NCBI GenBank assembly: GCA_036653755.1
Contig: JAVVTJ010000027.1
Location: 1 to 14,569, forward strand
Origin: RGIG5057 sp036653755
GTDB lineage: Bacteria; Bacillota; Clostridia; TANB77; CAG-465
Direction of reading: 5' to 3'
Length of the DNA: 14,569 nt
Below, piece after piece: positions 1 through 4,831 of this stretch (within the stretch, counting starts at the first letter, position 1; the number at the start of each line of letters is the position of its first letter). A program made the position numbers and the translations under genes. Under the pieces are notes generated by a model, which was not told the origin of the DNA, made no database searches, and worked only from the letters and a program-made list of their open reading frames with translations.

Positions 1-18
1 GTGGTTATATTACACTTT

Positions 19-1377
19 TCAGTTTAAAACTAATCTTATTACTTCCTCTACACTTGATACTCCAATTAATTCAATTTTATAATCTTTTTTGTTTAACTTT
101 TCAATTTGTTTTTTACTTCCAAATATTTTTGTATATCCTAATCTTTCAATTTCTTTTATACGTTTTTCAATGTTATTTATTCCTCTTACTTCACCTGTTA
201 AACCAATTTCTCCAATAAATACATATGTATTTGGAACTATTTTATCTTTATGACTAGATGCAATAGCAATAGCAAGAGCTAAATCAACTGCTGGCTCATC
301 TATTTTCATTCCACCTATTATATTTATATATATATCATTCATACCAAGAGAAATATTACATCTTTTTTCTAAAACAGCTAATATCATACTTAATCTATTT
401 ATATCAATTCCATTTGCAACTCTTCTTGGCATATTATAATATGAATGGGATGATAAAGCTTGTACTTCTAATAGTATTGTTGAACTGCCTTCTAATGTTC
501 CTGTAATGGCAGTTCCAGGCAATTTATTATTGCTTTCAGATAGAAAGGCATCTGATATATTATTTACTTCTATCATGCCTATATCACGCATTTCAAATAT
601 GCCTATTTCATTTGTTGATCCAAATCTATTTTTTACACTTCTTACTATTCTATTTGAAAAAAATCTTTCTCCTTCAATATATAACACAGTATCTACCATA
701 TGTTCTAATACTCTAGGACCTGCAATAGTTCCATCTTTTGTTACATGTCCTATAACAATTATTGTTATATTTTTTCTTTTTGCCAAATACATTAATCTTG
801 CTGTTACTTCTTTAACTTGTGATACACTTCCACTTCCTGCTGGAAGTTCATTATCATACATTGTTTGAATTGAATCTATTATACAAAATTTTGGTTTTTC
901 TTGTTCAATTTTATTTTCTATTTCAGATATATTTGTTTCGTTCAAAAAAGAAATATTTTTAGATATTATATTTAATCTATTACATCTTAGTTTTACTTGT
1001 GCTTCTGATTCTTCACCAGATATATATAGTACATTTCCATGCTTTGCTAAATTATTGCATATTTGCATAATTAAAGTTGATTTACCTATTCCAGGTTCTC
1101 CACCTACAAGCGAAATAGAACCTTCAACAATTCCTCCACCAAATACACGGTTTAATTCTTCATATCCTGTATCAATTCTCATTGTATCTTCAATTTTTAT
1201 ATCTTCTAATTTTTTAACTTCAGATTTTTCATTAAAATTTCTATTTTGATTTTTTTCTTTAATTACTTTTTCTTCAACAAAAGAATTCCAATTATTACAA
1301 CTAGGACATTTTCCAAGCCATTTTGCACTTTCATAACCACATTCTTTACAAAAAAATACTGTACTAGATGCTGCCAT
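19..1377 (-). CDS. radA: DNA repair protein RadA (branch-migration ATPase)
   Basis: RadA is a RecA-like hexameric ATPase that helps process recombination intermediates and extends D-loops during homologous recombination. The 452-residue length is normal for the family. In order it shows an N-terminal four-cysteine zinc finger (C10, C13, C24, C27, in CKECGY and CPSCNNW), a Walker A motif near residues 92-101 (GGEPGIGKST), a Walker B region (CIIDSIQT), the RadA signature KNRFGS, and a C-terminal Lon-protease-like domain with GLTGEVRG. The ATG follows an AAGGGGGA ribosome binding site eight bases away. It lies 20 bp downstream of the DedA gene on the same strand and probably shares its transcript. 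Only 18 bp follow the stop, so the next gene and any terminator are outside the window. The identification is secure. Confidence 0.97.
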   Translation of the reverse strand: MAASSTVFFCKECGYESAKWLGKCPSCNNWNSFVEEKVIKEKNQNRNFNEKSEVKKLEDIKIEDTMRIDTGYEELNRVFGGGIVEGSISLVGGEPGIGKSTLIMQICNNLAKHGNVLYISGEESEAQVKLRCNRLNIISKNISFLNETNISEIENKIEQEKPKFCIIDSIQTMYDNELPAGSGSVSQVKEVTARLMYLAKRKNITIIVIGHVTKDGTIAGPRVLEHMVDTVLYIEGERFFSNRIVRSVKNRFGSTNEIGIFEMRDIGMIEVNNISDAFLSESNNKLPGTAITGTLEGSSTILLEVQALSSHSYYNMPRRVANGIDINRLSMILAVLEKRCNISLGMNDIYINIIGGMKIDEPAVDLALAIAIASSHKDKIVPNTYVFIGEIGLTGEVRGINNIEKRIKEIERLGYTKIFGSKKQIEKLNKKDYKIELIGVSSVEEVIRLVLN

Positions 1378-1397
1378 ATAACAATCCCCCTTATATT

Positions 1398-2042
1398 TTA
1401 ATCTGCACTATTTAAATAGAAAATTTCTTGTTTTTTCTTGAATCTTTTTTTATATAACACAAAAACTAGAATTAAAGTTATACCAATAATAACAAACAAT
1501 GCTATTTGCGAATATATATCTATATACTGTACAACTTTATTCCAAGAAGCTCCAGCTATAGCTCCTAAACTTATTAATACAATGTTCCATATTGCACTAC
1601 CTATGGTTGTAAATAGTACAAATGTGGAAATTTTCATTTTTGTCATTCCTGCTGGTATTGAAATTAAACTACGAACTATTGGTATAAATCTACAAAAAAA
1701 TACTGCTTTTTTACCTACTTTTACGAACCATTCTTCTGATTTTTTTATATCTTCACTTTTAAAATGTAATATATGTCCTAATTTTGAATCTAATATTTTT
1801 TCTAATCTTTCTTTATTAAGTAATCTTCCTACTCCATAAAGTACAATTGCACCTATAACAGAACCAATTGTAGCAAATATTATAACCCATAATACTTTCA
1901 TATTTGTATATGTTGTCATAAAGCCACTAAATGTTAGAATAACTTCTGATGGAATTGGTGGAAATATATTTTCAATTGCAATAAGTAGTAAAACGCCAAT
2001 ATATCCAAATTCGTTCATTATATTTATAATTAATTCTTGCAT
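1398..2042 (-). CDS. DedA family (SNARE-associated/VTT domain) membrane protein
   Basis: This 214-residue integral membrane protein belongs to the DedA family, some members of which are known to recycle undecaprenyl phosphate or flip phospholipids across the cytoplasmic membrane. Seen in the sequence: the N-terminal block ENIFPPIPSE (about residues 24-33), a hydrophobic segment near 50-72, and the family hallmark FCRFIPIVRSLISIPAG (about 116-132), whose two arginines (R118, R124) have the six-residue spacing of the essential arginines in E. coli DedA proteins. Two more hydrophobic segments follow (about 140-163 and 178-197), and the tail is lysine-rich and cytoplasmic. The ATG has an AAGGAG site five bases upstream. 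The gene lies 45 bp after the DUF1287 gene and 20 bp before radA, in an operon-like arrangement. The family is certain; the lipid substrate is not readable from sequence. Confidence 0.93.
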   Translation of the reverse strand: MQELIINIMNEFGYIGVLLLIAIENIFPPIPSEVILTFSGFMTTYTNMKVLWVIIFATIGSVIGAIVLYGVGRLLNKERLEKILDSKLGHILHFKSEDIKKSEEWFVKVGKKAVFFCRFIPIVRSLISIPAGMTKMKISTFVLFTTIGSAIWNIVLISLGAIAGASWNKVVQYIDIYSQIALFVIIGITLILVFVLYKKRFKKKQEIFYLNSAD

Positions 2043-2087
2043 AAATTCTCCTTATACTTATTATATATTATCTAACACTCAATTATA

Positions 2088-2762
2088 TTACACATTAGTC
2101 CAACGATAATGTCCAGTAATTTCATTGAAATTTATAATAAATTCAATTATATCTTCTTCTCTTTTAGGTTGACCTGAATTATGTAATAAATATGACACAC
2201 CTTTTGAATTTCTTTTATCTGATATTATTCCTATATGTGTATATGTTTTTCCAAATATAACAATATCTCCTGGTTGCCATTTATCTATTTCATATATATT
2301 ATTTGTAAGTGTTTGTGCATGTCTTTGAAAAAATACTTTTAAATTTTTAACTCTTCTAAAATCTATATTAGAATCTGGCTTAGATATATTAGTATATAGT
2401 GGCAAGTTTTGTGATATATCATTATCTATCATATCTTTTAAACTATATCCTGCATTTTTAAAAGCACTCCAAATTACATCAGTACAAACTCCAATATTAT
2501 CTGGTGGATAGCCACCAATTGTATATGAATCTGATTTATATGTTGGCTTATTTTCAGCATCTTTTTTTGCACCTAATAATATATCTGTATAATCATCTAT
2601 ACCATTATTATTACAATCTTTTTCACTTTTTATAACAGAAATATTAAAATCTGCAGATAAATATGTTTTTTCTGGTAATATTCCTTGATATTTTAAAAAA
2701 ATATATATCATAGCGCATACAACTACTGTAACAACTATAATACATATATACTTTTTATTCAT
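2088..2762 (-). CDS. DUF1287 family membrane-anchored protein (NlpC/P60-like fold)
   Basis: This is a 224-residue protein with a single N-terminal hydrophobic anchor (about residues 5-23), so the rest is probably outside the membrane. The body matches DUF1287: GVCTDVIW (C93), NIDFRRVKNL, WQPGDIVIF, THIGIIS (H176) and LLHNSGQP (H194). The Cys/His arrangement resembles NlpC/P60-type hydrolases, so a peptidoglycan or peptide hydrolase role is possible but unproven. Residues 49-60 (DCNNNGIDDYTD) have the spacing of a dockerin or EF-hand-like calcium loop. I chose the ATG at 2762 over the GTG at 2771 because the GTG lies within the ribosome binding site AGAGGTGG. The ATG is only 22 bases beyond the tmRNA CCA end, with no terminator or clear promoter between them, so it is probably read from the ssrA promoter. 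DedA and radA follow. Confidence 0.85.
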   Translation of the reverse strand: MNKKYICIIVVTVVVCAMIYIFLKYQGILPEKTYLSADFNISVIKSEKDCNNNGIDDYTDILLGAKKDAENKPTYKSDSYTIGGYPPDNIGVCTDVIWSAFKNAGYSLKDMIDNDISQNLPLYTNISKPDSNIDFRRVKNLKVFFQRHAQTLTNNIYEIDKWQPGDIVIFGKTYTHIGIISDKRNSKGVSYLLHNSGQPKREEDIIEFIINFNEITGHYRWTNV

Positions 2763-2767
2763 AATAT

Positions 2768-2775
2768 CCACCTCT
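2768..2775 (-). promoter_or_regulatory. Ribosome binding site of the DUF1287 gene
   Basis: AGAGGTGG ends five bases before the ATG at 2762. The alternative upstream GTG start (2769-2771) is inside this site, so the shorter protein is favoured. Confidence 0.75.
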
Positions 2776-2784
2776 ATAAATTTA

Positions 2785-3140
2785 TGGTGGAGACGGCGAG
2801 AATCGAACTCGCGTCCGAAAATTCGTTCATACAGACTTCTCCGAGTGCAGTACTAATTTCATTTAAAAACCATTATATTCTAACTAGTACATAAAACATA
2901 TAATAGTTTAGTTATATATTATACCCACTAATCAATAACTAAGATTAGTTTTGTTGTTCCAGATAAATGATGCTTATACTAAACCTCTGGCAAATTAGGT
3001 ATAAACAAGCGGCTTAAATTAAGCTGCTAGTGCAAATTCTCTATCTGCGTTTATATTTTTTTCTCGTTTTTATAGTGGCCCACGAGAATCCACTACTCGC
3101 TATCCGTATTTCAAAAGATCCGTCGATACCTTTCGTCCCC
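2785..3140 (-). ncRNA. ssrA: Transfer-messenger RNA (tmRNA)
   Basis: This is the tmRNA that rescues stalled ribosomes with SmpB and tags the aborted protein for proteolysis. The 5' end GGGGACG (ending at 3140) pairs with the 3' CGTCTCC to make a seven-pair acceptor stem with one G-U pair, followed by discriminator A and an encoded CCA (2785-2787). The T arm is clear: GCGAG, loop TTCGATT, CTCGC. The 5' region GGTATCGACGG matches the conserved tmRNA start. The tag reading frame is most simply 3048 to 3019: GCA GAT AGA GAA TTT GCA CTA GCA GCT TAA, encoding ADREFALAA, with the usual (A)LAA protease signal. The length of about 356 nt is normal, and this is the one-piece rather than the permuted form. 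The exact resume codon is inferred from similarity to clostridial tags. Confidence 0.96.
3019..3048 (-). other. tmRNA tag-peptide reading frame (ADREFALAA, stop TAA)
   Basis: Nine sense codons and TAA inside ssrA encode ADREFALAA. The ending ALAA is the ClpXP/ClpAP-type degron. I place the resume codon at GCA (3046-3048), after ATATAAAC, because clostridial tags commonly have the form A(D/E)xxFAxAA. The frame is open further upstream, so the first residue is inferred. Confidence 0.8.
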
Positions 3141-3159
3141 ATATTTGAAGTACATATAT

Positions 3160-3188
3160 ATTATACCATACAAATAAATAAAATACTA
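3160..3188 (-). promoter_or_regulatory. Promoter of ssrA
   Basis: On the minus strand TATAAT (3160-3165) is preceded by TGG, giving an extended -10. The -35 position at 17-bp spacing (TAGTAT, 3183-3188) is poor, so the extended -10 probably carries recognition. The -10 ends 19 bases before the mature 5' end, which leaves a short leader for RNase P to remove. The -35 region overlaps the terminator arm of the upstream DUF421/DUF4363 unit. Confidence 0.7.
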
Positions 3189-3217
3189 CATTTTCTGTTG
3201 GGAAATATAGTATTTTA
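3179..3217 (-). terminator. Hairpin terminator after the DUF421/DUF4363 unit
   Basis: Ten-base perfect arms TAAAATACTA (3179-3188) and TAGTATTTTA (3208-3217) enclose a further TTTC/GAAA pairing. The minus-strand product continues with a U-rich tail (TTTATTTATTTG). It begins 19 bases after the DUF4363 stop codon. The stem is AT-rich, so efficiency is uncertain. Confidence 0.6.
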
Positions 3218-3236
3218 CTAAAATTCGTATATTTTT

Positions 3237-3620
3237 TTAAAATATATTTTCAAATCTAACTTGCTGATTTTTTGCAATATGATTTAAATTTTGATGAATC
3301 TGTTGCGCATAAACCAGTGCTTCTTCTTTGTTTTCTTGTAATGTGTACATTTTAAAATTTGTCATTGCTTCTTCTACATCATCTATTTCATCATGTGTTA
3401 CAAATATATTCCAAGTGTCTTTCATACCATTCCATGTATTTTCTAGTTCTTTTATATGTTCATTTGCAAGTTTAAAGTTATCATTTTGAATTAGATTTTT
3501 TATATATTCTGTATCTGACATAGCATACATTGATGTTTTATTTAAATAATCAATTTGCCAAATTCCTGCTGAAATTAAAATTATAATTGAAAGTATCAAA
3601 GTTATAACATTCTTAACCAT
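3237..3620 (-). CDS. DUF4363 family protein
   Basis: This 127-residue protein has one N-terminal hydrophobic segment (about residues 4-22, rich in I and L) followed by a mostly helical, charged and probably extracytoplasmic region that includes ELENTWNGMKDTWNIFVTHDEIDDVEEA. That layout and the W-containing helices match DUF4363, a family of unknown function found next to DUF421 genes in Clostridia. The ATG at 3618-3620 overlaps the end of the DUF421 gene by eight bases. Its ribosome binding site AGAGG lies inside the end of that gene, so the two are very likely translationally coupled and may work as a pair. A hairpin terminator follows. Family assignment comes from recall of the pair and its context rather than from a catalytic motif. 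Confidence 0.8.
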   Translation of the reverse strand: MVKNVITLILSIIILISAGIWQIDYLNKTSMYAMSDTEYIKNLIQNDNFKLANEHIKELENTWNGMKDTWNIFVTHDEIDDVEEAMTNFKMYTLQENKEEALVYAQQIHQNLNHIAKNQQVRFENIF

Positions 3621-4254
3621 TGCTTACCTCTTTTAATTGGTATATAAATTTAGATTTATCATCCATTGTACCAAGTAAAACATCTTCTAATTTTATTTTT
3701 TCTTTTTCTAATATTTTATTTACTTTCTCAGAATTTAAGTCAAGTATTTCTAGATTATTTTCACTTAATTTTCCATCTTCTATTATATTTAATGGTATTT
3801 TATCAATTCCAGCTGACATTTGGATTACATCTAAATTACCATTTGTTTCTAATATAGCATATTTTACATCTTGAACCATGAATATATCTTTTTGCCTAAG
3901 TTGTGACATTAAATCTGCAACTGTATATTGCTGCTTTTTTAGTTCTTCTTCTAAAATTTTTCCATCTTGAATAATAACACAAGTTTTACCACATACAACT
4001 TCTTGTACTTTATTACTTGATCGTATTAGAAATGTGAAAATTATATAACATATAAGAAGCGTTATCATAGGTATTACGCCATCGAAAATAGAGATGCCAC
4101 GTGCTGACATTGGTGCAGATGCTAAATCTGCAATTACAATTATTATAGCAAGTTCAAAAGGTTGAACTTTTGAAAGTTCTCTTTTACCCATAAGTCTTAT
4201 TACGAGAAAAACTACAATGTATAATATAAACGACCTAAAAAAAATCACTAACAT
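3613..4254 (-). CDS. DUF421 (YetF-like) membrane protein
   Basis: This is a 213-residue membrane protein of the DUF421/YetF family. The N-terminal half carries about three membrane segments (roughly residues 1-19, 34-50 and 58-77) around the signature RLMGKRELSKVQPFELAI (about 20-37) and IADLASAP. The C-terminal cytoplasmic domain shows the family pattern VIIQDGKI, YTVADLMSQLRQKDIF and DVKYAILETNG. Molecular function is not established; members are common in spore formers. The start was moved from GTG (4263) to ATG (4254) because AGGTGAT, an exact match to the anti-Shine-Dalgarno sequence, covers the GTG and is correctly spaced for the ATG. It overlaps the following DUF4363 gene by eight bases. 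It is divergent from the plus-strand leader ORF, with 79 bp between the two start codons. Confidence 0.9.
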   Translation of the reverse strand: MLVIFFRSFILYIVVFLVIRLMGKRELSKVQPFELAIIIVIADLASAPMSARGISIFDGVIPMITLLICYIIFTFLIRSSNKVQEVVCGKTCVIIQDGKILEEELKKQQYTVADLMSQLRQKDIFMVQDVKYAILETNGNLDVIQMSAGIDKIPLNIIEDGKLSENNLEILDLNSEKVNKILEKEKIKLEDVLLGTMDDKSKFIYQLKEVSNG

Positions 4255-4258
4255 TTTA

Positions 4259-4265
4259 ATCACCT
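4259..4265 (-). promoter_or_regulatory. Ribosome binding site of the DUF421 gene
   Basis: AGGTGAT is fully complementary to the 16S anti-Shine-Dalgarno tail and ends four bases before ATG (4254). The alternative GTG (4261-4263) is part of this site. Confidence 0.7.
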
Positions 4266-4285
4266 AACAATATTTTTTGCATATT

Positions 4286-4314
4286 TTGAAAAATTATACA
4301 AATAATATTATTAA
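4286..4314 (+). promoter_or_regulatory. Possible promoter for the plus-strand leader ORF/PF04020 gene
   Basis: TTGAAA (4286-4291), a 17-base spacer and TATTAA (4309-4314) precede the ribosome binding site GGAGG at 4324-4328. The -10 is imperfect. It overlaps the candidate divergent -10 of the DUF421 gene. Confidence 0.4.
4293..4298 (-). promoter_or_regulatory. Possible -10 element for the DUF421/DUF4363 unit
   Basis: TATAAT on the minus strand lies 38 bases before the ATG. I find no convincing -35 hexamer at 16-18 bp, and the surroundings are AT-rich, so this is only a candidate. Confidence 0.35.
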
Positions 4315-4333
4315 ATACATTTTGGAGGTCAAT

Positions 4334-4393
4334 ATGGAAAAAACATTTTTTCGGTTCAATAGACTTTTTAAGAATAAAACAAATGATTATTAG
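4334..4393 (+). CDS. 19-codon leader ORF overlapping the PF04020 gene
   Basis: This short ORF encodes MEKTFFRFNRLFKNKTNDY. It is preceded by GGAGG with a five-base gap, the best ribosome binding site on this strand of the window. Its TAG stop lies 11 bases inside the next gene, whose ATG (4383) has no ribosome binding site of its own. The likely role is translational coupling. The peptide is basic and aromatic with no recognisable domain. The alternative is that it is the true N-terminus of the downstream membrane protein, separated from it by a one-base frame change, either real or a sequencing error. Confidence 0.45.
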   Translation: MEKTFFRFNRLFKNKTNDY

Positions 4394-4697
4394 ATTTATA
4401 TGTGCGGTATCAATATTTGCAGTTACAGTATTTTTTACACCAAATTTTAATATTACATCATTTCCTATACTTGTATTAAGCAGTATTGTAATTATTGCTT
4501 TTGATTATATTGTAGCAGTAATTACTGGAATACATGATATTCCTTTTGGCAGAGGTATTGTAGGATTTGTTTCAGCTGCTATTATAATATATGCTACTCA
4601 GTATTTTGTAAGCGGGTACTACATCACAATTATAAGTAGTTTAATAGCTGCTGCAATTTACGGCTTAATAGACAGCATGCTACCCAATAAGGGATAG
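4383..4697 (+). CDS. PF04020-type ('phage holin family') small membrane protein
   Basis: This 104-residue, almost entirely hydrophobic protein has about four membrane helices (roughly residues 3-19, 24-46, 55-74 and 77-96). The block GRGIVGFVSAAIIIYATQ followed by AAAIYGLIDSMLP is the signature of the PF04020 family, which databases label 'phage holin, superfamily IV'. Most members are ordinary chromosomal proteins of unknown function, and nothing phage-like lies nearby. It is the only sizeable plus-strand gene here. The ATG has no ribosome binding site and is overlapped by the 19-codon ORF, so expression probably depends on reading of that ORF. The stop codon TAG lies inside the left arm of the 141-bp inverted-repeat segment shared with the convergent U32 gene. 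Confidence 0.8.
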   Translation: MIIRFICAVSIFAVTVFFTPNFNITSFPILVLSSIVIIAFDYIVAVITGIHDIPFGRGIVGFVSAAIIIYATQYFVSGYYITIISSLIAAAIYGLIDSMLPNKG

Positions 4698-4831
4698 CTT
4701 TTTAAAATTCATTAAAAAGGTAATTATTTATTTCGCTTAAATTCATATTTAAAGTGGCATGTTTATTATGCTTAATTTTAAGTAAAATCATCATTATTAA
4801 GTAAATACTGTAAATTTTAAAAAGCTATCCC
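4691..4831. repeat. 141-bp segment with 19-bp perfect terminal inverted repeats
   Basis: The left arm 4691-4709 (begins GGGATAGC) is exactly complementary to the right arm 4813-4831 (ends GCTATCCC), with a 103-base AT-rich interior and no ORF. The arms are bordered by TAA on both sides (4688-4690 and 4832-4834), as a short target duplication would give. The stop codons of both convergent genes use bases of the arms. It could be a MITE-like insertion or a long-range bidirectional terminator; the sequence alone does not decide. A nested smaller hairpin (4698-4705 with 4712-4719) could act as a weak plus-strand terminator. Confidence 0.6.

Noticed and set aside
506..868. Plus-strand ORF of 120 codons opposite radA, and similar ORFs opposite DedA, DUF421, U32, fmt and def genes
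   Set aside because: They are antisense shadows of conserved genes, lack ribosome binding sites and show no family pattern.
3030..3221. Plus-strand ORF of 63 codons
   Set aside because: It lies opposite the tmRNA and its promoter, which fully explain the sequence; it has no ribosome binding site or protein-like pattern.
4383..4697. The 'holin' label as evidence of a prophage
   Set aside because: PF04020 members are usually chromosomal proteins; no endolysin, integrase or other phage gene is nearby.
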